Positions 32,491 through 43,957 of a stretch of DNA of 64,000 bases are shown in pieces. The notes under the pieces are model-generated. The model saw nothing but the letters and a program-made list of their open reading frames with translations, ran no database searches and was not told the DNA's origin. The position numbers and the translations under genes were made by a program. The DNA comes from Monodelphis domestica. Taxonomy: Eukaryota; Chordata; Mammalia; Didelphimorphia; Didelphidae. Every line of letters starts with the position of its first letter. Within the stretch, counting starts at the first letter, position 1. The stretch spans positions 57,551,788 through 57,615,787 of the forward strand of contig NC_077232.1 in the NCBI RefSeq assembly GCF_027887165.1, given 5' to 3'.

Positions 32491-34223
32491 GTATAGGAAA
32501 ATAGCAGTAGGACTTCATAAAAATTAAATAGCATGACTTTCTATTTCCCCAGGCTATCAAAAATTATTTGTTAAAAAATAGTCTCTTGCTTATTGTATAG
32601 AAACACTAGGAGAAGAAAGAGTGGCTCTTGAATTTAGAGCTGAAAGAGATCTTAGATATGATCCATTTCAATCTATTTATTTTGTAGCTCCAGAAGGGTT
32701 AAATGGGTAGTAAAATAGCAGTTAGATTCAAACCCAAGTCCTCTCATTGTGAATCTGGTGCTGCTGGCAGTACAATAAGTGACAGTGAATAACTGGAATT
32801 ACAACCCTATTAATACCTGTTAATATATCCTTATGCTGGAAACAATCATCAGATAATGGTGATTATTTTTAGTGAAGAGAATGAAGAGGAGAGACATGAG
32901 TGTGATGTGAAATTTGGTTCTTCTCCATCAAAGGCCCAAGTGACAAGTAAGAGTCACTTCTCTGAGGACCAATACAGAAAGGTCTTTCCAGGAATATCCT
33001 TTGTAATCAAGCCTAAAAAGGGAAACTCTCCAAATAAAGCTAGGGCACTAGAAAAAGCATTTGCTTTCTTGTATGGCACGGCATGGCCCAAAAGTTTTTA
33101 AAAGGATAAGGCTCTGGAAGCTTGGCAGCCAACTATGTTGGCAATCACTTTTAGTTACAAAGGTCACCACAAGAAGAATTAATTCTAAGAATTGGTTTCA
33201 AGGCTAAAAATGACATAAAGAATTGGTTTCAAAGCTGTGTCCATCAACATTTTTCTTAGAGACCATAATTAATCCAACTCACACAAATTACAACATTCAC
33301 TATTTAAAAACTTTCAAAGGCAGAAATTTCCAAGAGTCAAGAAATTATTTTAAATATATAAGCTAAACCCATCCTGATTTAATTTAAATCCATTTCCCTT
33401 TGATCAGCCTATAGGAGCAATGAAGAAGAGCTATTTAGTATTCTTTGGAAAAGGTCTCCATGTGCTTTCAAAATGCTATTAAATTCTCAAAGCTTTCTTT
33501 CTTCCAGGCTACAGGATTTCATTCTTTACAAGCTAATACTGCTAATACTTCCTGGTCTTTTCTATTGTCTTTAGGTACTTATAAGCTATATTCCCACCTG
33601 TGTATGCCATATATTATGCTTGTTTTTTAAAAACTGTATCAGCAGTTTATTAGGCTTTGCAGATCTTCCATGATCCTTTGCCAATATATTTATACCCAGC
33701 AGGTTCTTTCTTATCTAGAGTTCTGGTTATTAATCTTCCTTCCCCTAGTGGTCTGCCTTACTTGAACTAGTATTTCCAATTGTTTTTTCTAATTTGACAA
33801 GAACACTTTAAATTCTCCTCTCTTCTAAGTTTAATGGGAAATATCTCTTAGCTTGGTGCTTTTAGTCAATCCCAAGTGAATATTCATTATTCAATCATTA
33901 GGTTACAAAGGAAAACAATAGACAATGCTGTAATGACAGACCACTGCACAAGCCTTCATTCTGTATGGCTTCTACAACTGATGACATTCCATGGACAGCC
34001 ATTCTTTAACAACAACAACAATAACAGTTCATATTTATATAGCACCTTAAATTTGGCTCGAAGCACATTATATCAACTTTATCTTATATAATACTCCCAG
34101 AAGAACCTTTGAGAGAAAGTGTGTGCTTTACAAGCACCTAAGCAAAATGGTACAAAAGTAATCAGGAGAGCCTATGGATGGATTGGCCAAAGTGTTTAAA
34201 AAAAAAAATCAAACCATACTCAC

Positions 34224-34307
34224 AGAGGAAAGTTGCATATAACATCCAGTCACAGACTACGGCAAGGAAAATTAAGAAGAATATATAATAATGATGATTT
34301 CCAAAAC
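34224..34307 (-). CDS. ZDHHC13: ZDHHC13 coding exon (fifth membrane segment)
   Basis: 84 bases, acceptor 'gaattcag', donor 'gtgagtat'. It completes the Gly codon begun in the DQHC exon and reads '[20 protein letters not shown]', then 'MLYATFL' and one base of a Tyr codon. The Gly-Asn-His-His-Tyr-Tyr start directly follows the catalytic domain in the family, and the hydrophobic stretch is the next membrane helix. Confidence 0.95.
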
Positions 34308-35833
34308 CTGAATTCAAAAAAGGAAAGAAATACTGAATACTTCCTTGAAATTATTTCCCATTAAAATTAATTAACACTTTAATATCAAAGGCTTTCTATG
34401 AAATATAAATAAGGTTATATTATTAAACAATAATTAAGACAAAAATCAGATAGTTGTGTCTTGCTGTCAGCTATTCTAGGGAAGTGTGTTAATAATAAGA
34501 ACAACATTGAAGAGGCTTACCTCCATGGTTTCATTCATTCAGGAATTTTGTATGATCTTAACATATGCAAAAAATGCCTTACTGGAGATATGCCATTAGG
34601 TATACTCTGAGTCAAATCAAAACAGTAGGATTTTGTATTCTCCACACCTTAAAGTCAACTATGTGACTGTAAAGATGTGGTCTGCTATAGGGAAATGTTT
34701 GTAAAACATAACCTATTACTTCCTCATATTTTTCACCAAGGATGCCTGAAATATATGTTTATTTTCAGAAATCATTTATGAATATGGTTATATTTATGCT
34801 ATAAATATCTGTAAGTTGTAAGACATACTGGGAGTGTCCATCGACCCTGACATTTGTAACCCACAGTTCTCACAATAAAGTCAGTTTGCTCACAATAAAG
34901 CTGGTTTTGTGCAGAAAAAGAAATGTATAAAGATGAGAAAGTAGAAAAAAAATGTCTCAGCGACTACTATTGATCTCTCAATCATTCTTTTTGGGGCAAA
35001 CATAGTATTTTCCCATTATTTTCATATCTCTTCCTAAGATATTTGTAGAATGATGCTTTTGAGATTGTCATCCACAGTCCAATTTCTTACTCCATTTCTG
35101 ATCTGGTCTAGCTGGTCTTCCTGACCTAGTCTCCTTCAAGACCCCTTCAGCTTCTTCCTATGTCACACTGGAAAAAGAAGTGTTAGGGCCTAATGACATG
35201 ATGATTCCTCTGTCACTGATGGAAATTGATCTTCATAGAAATGTGGGAAAATGTGTTCCAGTTTCTATTGTTTTCCTATTAGTTTCATTTCTGAATATTC
35301 TTTTTTTGAAATTTTAATTAATTAATTTAGAATATTTTTCTATGGTTACATGATTAATGTTCTTTCCCTCCTCTCCCCCAAATCCCCTCCCATAGCCGAC
35401 ATGCAATTCCACTGTCTGAATATTCTTAGAATGTAGCATAAATGCTATTGCTCCTGAGATATCTCCCATTTAGGTTACAAAGAGGCAGACAATAAAAGGG
35501 AAATAAAAGTCCAGGGAGGGACTAAAACACACAAGAAGGTGTCCAAGGGAAACTAGCCCTGATCTATGGTTGCCTCTGATTTGCCTACCCCTATAATTAG
35601 TGGAGAGAGTAGAAAAGCTTGTTTGGTCCCCCAAGCCCTTTTACAAGCTCCAAGGACTCAACTGCTTTCTAAAAGTTTCTTCCCAAAGACACGATCCGTT
35701 TAACAAGAATGAGCTAACAAAAATTAGATCTTTTTATCTCCCAAATGCCAATCACGGAGGATCAGTTTGCTGTTTTTAGACATGTATACGTCTGTGTCTC
35801 TGTGTCCACAAAAACACAAACATGCAATCTCAC
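34308..35833 (-). other. ZDHHC13 intron (1.5 kb)
   Basis: GT-AG. Contains a short antisense L1 3'-end piece at about 35,300-35,415 ('cctcccatagccgacatgca', the same wording as in the L1 at 15.75 kb). The rest is AT-rich and unassigned. Confidence 0.55.
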
Positions 35834-35927
35834 CTATACAACGCCCAGTCCACAGGCAGTGCTGATCATACCGAGCCACACAGGAGTTACATATATGACA
35901 ATGGAGGGATCTTAATGGTTTCTTCAC
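35834..35927 (-). CDS. ZDHHC13: ZDHHC13 coding exon (DQHC catalytic core)
   Basis: 94 bases, acceptor 'ctcattag', donor 'gtgagatt'. Encodes '[16 protein letters not shown]' and then '[15 protein letters not shown]', plus one base of Gly. With the previous exon the cysteine-rich domain reads Cx2Cx9HCx2Cx2Cx4DQHCx5C. The active-site Cys forms the acyl-enzyme and the other Cys/His residues bind zinc. The usual DHHC is DQHC here, as known for mammalian ZDHHC13; this distinguishes it from ZDHHC17. The open frame runs past the donor, which is why the raw ORF looks longer. Confidence 0.97.
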
Positions 35928-36908
35928 CTAATGAGAGGGCAAGAGATCTCATTGAAAAACTGACACATGGTGCAAAAACTGAAAGACAGCCATTGCTTCA
36001 ATTTATAGTAGAAAAAGCACTAGGCAGAGACTCTGAAGATTTTGTAAATATTTCTGGCTCTGCTACTGACTTTTGATTGACCTTGAACAAGTCCCTTCTC
36101 CTCTATAGAGTTCAATTTCCTCATCTGAGAATGAGGGGATTGGACCAAATAATCTCTATGTTGTCTTCCAGTTCTAATATTTTATGATTCTGAGTGATTT
36201 CGAAGGAAGTGGTATGCTTTTCAAATTATATACTGAAATTTTATCTCAATTATTATTTAATGAAGGGTACAGTGCTTCAGATACTATAAAACAAGGGACA
36301 ATCAATAAATCATTTCAATTTAGCTTTAGAATATCACCTAGAATTTGGAGTAGCATATTTATTATCATGATTTTATTTTAATAGGTTATATTAAGGTCAG
36401 TTTTTATTTCTTGAGCAAGCAAGAGTGGATAGCAGAATAGATGCTGGATGGTGGGAGGAAGTTTACCATGGACAAACAAAAGTTACTGATAATTTTCAAA
36501 GTGCATAATTGAGAGTTCATTGGATTTAAAGTTGGAAAGGGCCTCAAAGATCAACTAAATTAAACTCATTTATTTTGAAGATGAGGAAATTGAGGCCCCA
36601 AAATGTCAACATAACCACTCAGCTCCTAAAACAGCAGACGTTAGACTCAAAAACAGGCCACCTTTGGATTTCAAGACCAGTGCTCTTCCTACGACAGGTA
36701 AACTGTACATACATAATGCAATGTTTATAAAACTTTCCTATGGCAGATAATCTTTTAGACATTACTTAAAAATTCAATCTTGGTAAAGATAAGGATAGAA
36801 ATATCACAAAATGCTCCAAATGGAAAACAATAGATGAACCCTTAGGCAATGTCATCTCAGTAGTTTGCTTTTATTGTGGAAAAGAATACCCAGAAGAGGT
36901 TCACTTAC
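35928..36908 (-). other. ZDHHC13 intron (0.98 kb)
   Basis: GT-AG. Holds a plus-oriented CORE-SINE relic at about 36,040-36,190 ('cctcatctgagaatgagggg') and an antisense MIR at about 36,505-36,700 ('agatgaggaaattgaggccc'). Confidence 0.55.
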
Positions 36909-36971
36909 AAGACATGTTGTGCAAAATGTTCTGAAATCCAGGGAACCAGCTTCTGCAAGAGCAATGATATT
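36909..36971 (-). CDS. ZDHHC13: ZDHHC13 coding exon (start of zinc domain)
   Basis: 63 bases, exactly 21 codons: '[20 protein letters not shown]' and Leu. Acceptor 'gtctttcag', donor 'gtaagtga'. It supplies the first two zinc-binding cysteines (Cys-Thr-Thr-Cys) of the cysteine-rich domain. A second AG just inside ('cttgcag') could make a shorter exon, but the longer form matches human ZDHHC13 residue for residue and joins in phase. Confidence 0.93.
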
Positions 36972-37928
36972 CTGAAAGACATAAAGAATGGCATTCATAC
37001 CTTAATGTATATGGCTAAGTACCACACTGCAAAGACCAAGGTAGACAGAAAACAATTTGGAAGAGTTGCTATGAAATCATTACACGTTGGAAATTTTGTA
37101 ACCTTTTCAGATTATATTTTCAATAGTAGTCCATAAATCTAGATGTATATAGATTGGCAAAACCAATTCTAACTGTGTCACTTTGCTGCCTCTTCTCATC
37201 TACTGAACAAAGTCAGTCTTTAAAAGAGAAGGTGGCTCCATTAATCATATTTGTGTTTGATTTTAATGAAGCAACAGACTTCCTAGCAAAGATCAAAGGT
37301 GCTTTCACCAACTTGCTAAAACAGAATTTTTAGCAAGACCATCAAAAGAGCACTTTGCTGGCAACCTCATATTTCTTACTCTCTCATGGACAAAGAGAGA
37401 GATCCTACTGATAACTATGTGCATTTATTCTGGTCACAGTTATGCCTAAATAGAGATGAAGAGATCACAGGACAGGCCTTAAAGCATTCAGAAATCACTG
37501 ATCATAGATTTTGAACTGGAAGAGAACTTACTAAGGCCAACTCCCTCCTTTTACAATTGAGTAAACGGAGTCCCAGAAAGATTAAGTGACTTGTCTAGGG
37601 TCCCATGGTCACTAAGTGTCTGAGGCATGATTCAAACTCAGGTCTCCTTAACTCTCAGTGCCACACTATGCTAACTATGACACCTAGCTGCCTCCGTTAA
37701 GGGAACAGCTGTTTCCTAGTAGAACTGAATGAATATCTGATCACAAACAGATGAAAATGAAACTACAAAACAAAAACCCAAAGATATAAAGATTAATGGG
37801 AAACTGAGGTACAATCCACTAACAAAAGTTTGGCTATTGACAATAAGTCACATAATGAAACCAAGTGGAGAAATTCCACAGCTATATTTCAAACCAAAGT
37901 AGAAATCCAAGGAGTACTAAGAATTTAC
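36972..37928 (-). other. ZDHHC13 intron (0.96 kb)
   Basis: GT-AG. Contains an antisense MAR1-type SINE at about 37,505-37,700 ending 'gacacctagctgcctc'. Otherwise unassigned. Confidence 0.55.
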
Positions 37929-38053
37929 CGTTTTCCTTTCTTCTTCTGAAGTCTTGGAGTAGCCAGGATCAGTGACCCAGGTTTTATAAAGAAAGTAAAG
38001 GAGGCCAATCACACTGAGAAAGAAAGAAATCTGAAGAGCGGTGCCTGTTAAAT
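37929..38053 (-). CDS. ZDHHC13: ZDHHC13 coding exon (DPG motif), after the AT-AC intron
   Basis: 125 bases. The 5' boundary is an AC acceptor ('ggcttttac'), not AG; the 3' donor is 'gtaaattc'. With one base from the previous exon it reads Asp, then 'LTGTALQISFFLSVIGLLYF' and 'LYKTWVTDPGYSKTSEEERK', then Thr. It gives the fourth membrane segment and the conserved Asp-Pro-Gly motif that precedes the catalytic domain. The nearby AG acceptors ('ctcttcag', 'aacag') would delete conserved residues or break the frame; the AC site gives a gap-free match to the human protein. Confidence 0.93.
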
Positions 38054-38064
38054 GTAAAAGCCAG

Positions 38065-38073
38065 GTCAAGGAA
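38065..38073 (-). promoter_or_regulatory. U12 branch-point sequence
   Basis: TTCCTTGAC on the minus strand, matching the TTCCTTRAY motif that pairs with U12 snRNA. The branch adenosine is 12 bases from the AC end, within the tight 10-15 base window typical of U12 introns. Confidence 0.9.
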
Positions 38074-40016
38074 TATAGGAGTCAATATTCTAGTCAGCCA
38101 GATGAAGGTGATGCCTTATCATCCTCCCCATTTCTCCTTTTGATTGTGTGGTCATCCCTCCAGAGTATCTATTCCCTTCACCTAGTCATTCAGATTCAAT
38201 AGCTGAACAGTTAGTTCACCCTTTGCCTCCACAAGTTCTACACAAAGTATAGCTAATAATAGCTTAAGGTGTTACTTCACCTAGAAAATATTTGCAATTT
38301 ATTATGGTCTCTCCAAGAGACTATAAAGCTACCAAAGAAATGAATCTCTAATTTGGACACTACAAGGGAAGAAGTAACAGAGGGAGAAACAGGAAGAGAA
38401 ATCTACTTTTATTGATAATTATACTGAAAACTATTTAAAAGCAGCTTCCATAACTAGTCTTTTAAAGAAGTACATTCTTTGCAAAAAGTGTATGTTAGGT
38501 AAGCATAAAATATGTACTTCTAGAAGGTAATAGTACAATTCATATGTATAAATCCTTGTAAATAGTATTACAATGTAGAGCTGAATGGCTGGGTATAAGT
38601 AGGTCTATTAAGGAGAATGAATTGCTGTGCCACTTGTAAAGGAAGGATAATGGTTAACAAGGTCTTAGCACATTCTTGATGCCAAGGAAAAAAGAGGAAG
38701 GTCCTCTGCTAGTCTAATAGAGAGACCAACTAGGGAGCACGGAGGGCCAGATAAGGAGTGGAGAGGGTATAACTGATGTTAGGGGTAGGATACACATTGG
38801 TTAATCACTTAATCAATAAAGTGATAGTATTAGCATTATGAAATGGCATTATGGTGAGCTTATTTGGAAGGGGAAAATTATTAACAGCTATTATTTCTAA
38901 GTAGTTAAAAATTGATCAATTATTTAAGAGTCTGCACCGATCAGATGGCTTAATATAGAACTTATTTTTTATTAGATATATCTCGCTTTTGAAATGGCTT
39001 TTAAATACATAAACAAAATAGCAAAGGCAAAAATTGCTTTGTCATTAGGACAAAATTATGACAGTGACTATAGCACTAATTTTGACCTAATCCTGTCCCC
39101 AAAGAAGGGTTGATCTCCTCATACATAGTGACTCACATTCTAGAGGCTGTTTCTGTTAGGGCTCTCATATAGCAAAGAAAATGTCATTCTGGGGGACTGG
39201 GGGATGGGAATAGGAGTAGGAAATGGGTTAGGAAACACACCCAAACAGAGGTCACATGCCACAATTGTGGCTGATCCCAGTAAGCATGGGAAACAGCAAC
39301 CTTCACTGTGGCTTGTCTACAGTTCTGTCTTTAAAGATTATACGTGTAGGACTCTCTGGTTCATTTTTTAACTGCCATTTCTTATTTGTAATGTATAACA
39401 GCCAGCACACACCCATCAGGTGTTCCTCTAATGCCCTCTGACTGATATTTGTTTTATTTATTCAGAGAGTGTGACTCACATTCATACAATCACAAAGGTA
39501 AGGTATGGTATTAACACAATGGGTTGTTTCAAGGAGAATTTTGGAGTCATTAAAAGATTTTCTCAAGGCAATCCAGTCTCATCTCTACTCCCTGTTTTAA
39601 TCCTAGGTTTAAGTGTTGCACTGACAAAATGTAACAATACAAATAGAGACTCAAGAAAACATAACACAAAAACTTAGGGGAAGGCCTCTCTCTCGAATAC
39701 TGGGGAAATACTCTGTGGAAGATCTATGGAGGCACAAGCCAAGAAACACATAGCATGAGAAGGAATGGAAAGGTCATAAGAAGCATTAATGAAAGAAGTG
39801 GGTATATTGATGAAATCACAGATCCACTACCTTCTATAAGTATTATATCCTTTCAGCCCAATTAGACGGCACAGGCTAACAAGCATACTCCTAAGGCAAC
39901 TCAGGAATAGCCTTAGCCGTATCATATTTGCAATGAGGATATCCCCAAATGAGGAACCTTGCCTTGACCTGTGGATAACTCTATCATCAATCTCCCTCTA
40001 TTAGAAGAATTGTCCA

Positions 40017-40208
40017 AGGGGCAACTAGGTGGCTCAGTGGATAAAGATCCAGGCTTGAAGTCAGGAGGACGTGGGTTCAAATCTGGCCTCGGATACTTCT
40101 ACTTGGGACTGTGGGCAAGTCATGTAATTCCTATTGCTGAGCCCTTGCTGCTCTTCTGCCTTGGAACTAATATTTAGTATTGATTCCAAGACAGAAGGTA
40201 AGGATTTT
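40017..40208 (+). mobile_element. tRNA-derived SINE
   Basis: 'ggggcaactaggtggctcag' head with box A, 'gtgggttcaaatctggcct' box B, 'ctgtgggcaagtcatgtaat' body, 'gattccaagacagaaggtaa' 3' end and a T-rich tail. A moderately old SINE1-type copy. Confidence 0.8.
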
Positions 40209-40367
40209 TTTAAAAATTGCTTATCTAGCATCTTGCTCTTTCTATTCCCCCTGGAATTCTATCAAAGTATAAGCCTTCAAAGCAAAATCAGTAAAGAAAT
40301 GATGGGTTTGTGGTTCAAAGACTAGCTCATACTCAGAAAACCTAGTGAGCCTATTCCCACTGTCTGT

Positions 40368-40625
40368 TGTTGTTGTTCAGTCACTTCAGTCATATATGAC
40401 TCATCCTGATCTCATTTTGGGTTTTCTTGGCAAAGATACTGGAGTGGTTTGCTACTTCTTTCTCTAGCTCATTTGACAGATGAGGAAATTGAGGTCAACA
40501 GGGTTCAGTGACTTGCCCAGAGTCACAAAGCTAGGAAGTGTCTGAGGTGATATTTGAACTCATTAAGATGAGACTTCCTGACTGCAGGCCTGGCATTCTA
40601 CCCACTACACCACCTAGCTACCCTG
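40368..40625 (-). mobile_element. MAR1 SINE, antisense
   Basis: On the plus strand it reads tail first: 'gttgttgttcagtcacttca', 'tttcttggcaaagatactgg', 'gacagatgaggaaattgagg', 'gtgacttgcccagagtcaca', ending 'ccacctagctaccc', which is the reversed SINE head. A nearly complete element. Confidence 0.85.
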
Positions 40626-41489
40626 TTCCTGGTATGCAGATATGGAAATAAGGGTAGGTGATGGCAGCAGCAAAGTCATTGTGGCCAAAGTTTTTGGTAG
40701 AGCCATCATTGGGGAGCATTTCATGTGCACTGGCCAACCAACCCCTCCCCACTGTTTGTGTAGGTCTTCATTCAATCCATGTATGACCTCTGTCAGGCCC
40801 TCCTGGGGTACAGAACCTTTATCTGTTACTGTAGAGAGGAGTGCATTGAAAGAAGAGACCAGATGAGACCTCTAGCTTCTTTGCTCTCCTTTAGTACAAT
40901 GCAGTCACTGCTGGAGTATATAAAGGTCAATTTAGGAACACTGGTCTGGAAGGCTCAGACACTTCAGTTCTTGTAGACTAGCAGTTAAGGTATTATTAGT
41001 AACAGCTTTTGACTTTCAAACACTTCTTTTGTATATGAGACATAAACTATCTGGTTGAAATATGGAAAAAAAGACTGCATAAACTGATTTTTTTCCAAAT
41101 TAAATCACATTCTCAGTAAAATAAGAGCATTCACAATTTAAAGGAACAGTTTGGCAAGTTATTGTGAAATGCAAAGCATCACCTCAGTCTTTATTTTTTC
41201 CTGTAAAACCAGATTCACATCAATAAGACACAACTTAAAATAAGCCACATCCACATGTGGCTTCCCTGAATCCTACTACCTGGTGTGATATTGAAATCAA
41301 TGGAGATTTTAAAATTCACAGTGGATAAATTTGAGATGACACTGTACAAACAAGACTAACTGAATTTACCTGACAGCTCACAAAAACCCAACAAAAGCAT
41401 CACTGCAGTTAAACTAAAGTAATACAGCATGGGAGATGAACCAAATGATGACAAAAACTTTGATTTATATCCTCTGGTACTGTCAAACT

Positions 41490-41770
41490 GCATCCTGAAT
41501 CATTCTTCAAGGCCCAGATTAAAGCTAATTTCTTTCATTAAGGTTTCTATACTGATCTCTTCCTGCACTTATACTTAATATCACTCCATCTTTCCCTTAT
41601 TTCCTCTTTTAATTTCTCATAGGTCAATTCTATTTTATTGCTCACATTATAAATTGCTCAAGGGCAAAAATGTTTTAACCTTCTTTGATACATACCTTAG
41701 GTAGCACAATACTGATGTCACAGTACCTTGTATACAGTTGGTGCTTAGAGAATGCTTGTTTAATTGAATT
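41490..41770 (+). repeat. L2-type LINE relic
   Basis: 'cttcaaggcccagattaaag' through 'ttgctcaagggcaaaaatg' to 'cagttggtgcttagagaatg' follows the usual order of an L2-like 3' end. Diverged and non-coding. Confidence 0.5.
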
Positions 41771-41859
41771 ATTTTAAAAGGATACTACCACAAAATGATC
41801 TTCTAACAAGTGACTTTCTACAAACAGTCTGCATGTGCATTAAAAATAACATCCACTGG

Positions 41860-42180
41860 TTTCAGAAAAACTTGGGAAGACATGAACTGATAAAAAGTGA
41901 AGTGAGCAGAAGCAGAAAGAACTGATGGAGTCTGAATGTGGATTAAGGTCTACTTTGGCTTTTTACTTTCTTTTTTTTTTGAGGGGGTAGGTCTATAATT
42001 TCTTTCACAACATGATTAATATGGTCTTGTGTTGCATAATTGTACATGTATGATCTATAATAAGTTGCTTGCCTTCTCAAGGAGGAAGGGGGGTAGATGG
42101 AGAGAATTTGAAACTCAAAATGTTTTCAATATTGTTTTTACATGTAATTGGAAAAATATATAAAAATAAAAAATAACATC
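41860..42180 (+). mobile_element. L1 3' end with internal deletion
   Basis: Shares 'gaactgataaaaagtgaagt' and 'tttctttcacaacatgatta' with the L1 copies at 2-3.4 kb and 20.5-23 kb. Ends with 'acatgtaattggaaaaatat' and an A-rich tail. Confidence 0.75.
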
Positions 42181-42857
42181 TATATCAAGAATCTGAATTT
42201 GAAAATAAATATTGGGTATTTCTAACAGGAAAATGAGACTACGGAGTACATGACCAAGAAGGAAATGTCCAAAGAACATTTGCAGGTTGGTTTCATTGCT
42301 TAAAAAAAAAATCACATTTATCTGAAGAAGAAGTATGCCACCTAGTGACTTACCCAGAACTTCTCATGAACAGCAAGCAGGTTTTATATTTAATTTTTAG
42401 GAACAACTGTTTTCTAAGGTGGATTCTGGGTAAAGGGAATGAGGTACTCCACCTTGTCAACTAGAATCCTCTCCCAACTCTGTCTGTCTTCCAGTAAGTT
42501 CTCTCAGTTTTGCATTATATTCAGAATGAACAGTCTTAAGTTTATCTTTGGTTTAAGACACCAATCAGTGTCATGTTTCTGTTAACAAAGAGGATGCTAC
42601 CTAGGGACACACTTAGCTTTGTCAGAAATTCTATGACTACAATTTGAAATAATAGAGGGATATATTTCAGGACCCTAATCTCTTTCCCTCTGGATTCCAG
42701 AAAGGTTCTCCCTTCCTTTTTGGCAATGGAGATTGCGATTCCTCAAGTCTTAAGAGCCTACGTGACAATGCACTCTCATTTCTCTTCAGGCTGCATATGC
42801 GGTTGTCCCTGAGATGCCTTTCCTCATCTTACACAAGGAGATCTTTCAAAGGACAGA

Positions 42858-43115
42858 GGCAGCTAGATGTTATAGTGGATAGTGTTGTGTCTTGAATCAG
42901 GAAGCCTTGAATTTAAATCCAGACTCAGATACTTATTAGTTTTATGATCCTGGGCAAGTCACTTAACCTGTTTGCCTGCACAGTGGGGATCACAGCACCA
43001 ACCTATCTACCTACAGCCAAAAGCTGTTGTGAAGATCAAGTGAGATAACTGTAAAGATCTTAGCAAAGAATCTGGCACATAGCAGGCACGTAAATAAATG
43101 CTTGTTCCTTTTCCC
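42858..43115 (+). mobile_element. MAR1/CORE-type SINE
   Basis: 'aggcagctagatgttatagt' head, 'gatcctgggcaagtcactta' body, 'gctgttgtgaagatcaagtg' and 'catagcaggcacgtaaataa' 3' end. Confidence 0.75.
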
Positions 43116-43856
43116 TTATCTCCCACCATAACTGACATCTGTGCTCAAGTAGATCTGTCTGACCTCTCAACTCCTCAAGAATTCTCTAAGAAAGCCCTGT
43201 TGCCTCCTTCGTCTTAGCTGCTTTTGTCACTGACAAAAGGAGTTGAGAAAATCTCCCTAAACTTTCAGTTGCTACATTGATTTTGTTAACAAAGGTTTTG
43301 TTCCCAGAAGATCTATTGACGAGGAATACATGAGCTACAAAATCCCCGGCTAAGTTAAGTGATTAAGCATTAAAAAAGATCAAACCTATTTTGTGCAACA
43401 ATTTAAAATGCAAGAACTCATGCTACCATTTCTAAATAATAATAAAACCTGGGCACTTCTATTCTCTCGGCATTCTGTAAGCATTCTTTCCAAGGGTAAA
43501 ACCTATTTTTCCTAAGTGAAACTCCTTCAATTAGAATCTTTATAGCAAGGATCTTTAACCTTTTAATGTTGTGGGCCTCTCTGGCAGCCTGGTGATATCT
43601 CTAGACCCTTTCTCAAAATCATGTTTTTAAGTCAATAAAATACCTAGGATTACAAAGGGAGGCAATTCTTTTTTTCTTTTTCTTTTTAACAATATCTGGA
43701 TAAGGACTCCTGCTTTAAAGGGACATGAATTTCAGCTTCCTTCCCTAAACGTTATCTGATATTAAATTCAGAATAAGAATACTTCTTTTTGAGGACAGAG
43801 AAATTAACCTAGTATTGGAAGAAAATGAGAAATATAAAAATTCACACAAAGGATAT

Positions 43857-43957
43857 CAGGCAAAAATAAGATGAACCACGTCAGGGATATCCAAAAAATG
43901 GAGCTCAGCAAAATCATGGTTGGTAAATACTTGAGGCTCTCGTGCCCCACCAGGAAC
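43857..43957 (-). CDS. ZDHHC13: ZDHHC13 coding exon before the AT-AC intron
   Basis: 101 bases. Acceptor 'ctcccag'; donor is the U12-type |ATATCCTTT. After completing an Arg codon it encodes 33 residues, 'FLVGHESLKYLPTMILLSSI' and 'FWISLTWFILFLP', then one base of Asp. This is the third membrane segment. The open frame continues about 15 codons into the intron, and a GT (CTAG|gttaat) sits near that end, but using it would be out of phase with the next exon and would add residues absent from human ZDHHC13. Confidence 0.93.

Larger units (their letters stand above)
28746..34223 (-). other. ZDHHC13 intron (5.5 kb)
   Basis: GT-AG intron. It holds a (GT)24 run (28,851-28,898) and MIR-type relics (about 29,395-29,560, 31,085-31,265 and 32,620-32,780, antisense; 31,700-31,895, sense). 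L2-like sequence runs to 'aataaatgttgaatgaatg' near 32,466, and a SINE 3' piece lies at about 34,015-34,110. The 119-codon ORF at 29,405-29,764 starts within a MIR-type relic and has no domain. No further exon was seen, and the phases of the flanking exons require none. Confidence 0.55.
38054..43856 (-). other. ZDHHC13: U12-type AT-AC intron of ZDHHC13 (5.8 kb)
   Basis: Minor-spliceosome intron. On the minus strand it starts ATATCCTTT (43,848-43,856), the full U12 5' splice consensus. It has TTCCTTGAC (38,065-38,073), a perfect U12 branch-point match with the branch A 12 bases before the end, and it ends 'ttttac'. There is no polypyrimidine-AG end. U12 introns are spliced by U11/U12 and U4atac/U6atac snRNPs. 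The interior holds a SINE (about 40,017-40,208), a MAR1 (40,368-40,625), an L2-like relic (41,490-41,770), an L1 tail (41,860-42,180) and a SINE (42,858-43,115). About 38.1-40.0 kb is unassigned. Confidence 0.92.

Noticed and set aside
38034..38053. AG acceptors just inside the DPG exon ('aacag', 'ctcttcag')
   Set aside because: Using them drops conserved residues or the phase. They lie too far from the U12 branch point or need a U2 donor that is not present.
43804..43957. GT-donor alternative for the third-membrane-segment exon (CTAG|gttaat, exon start 43,809)
   Set aside because: It would add about 15 residues absent from human ZDHHC13, and no nearby AG acceptor restores a matching frame. 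The AT-AC splice fits exactly.
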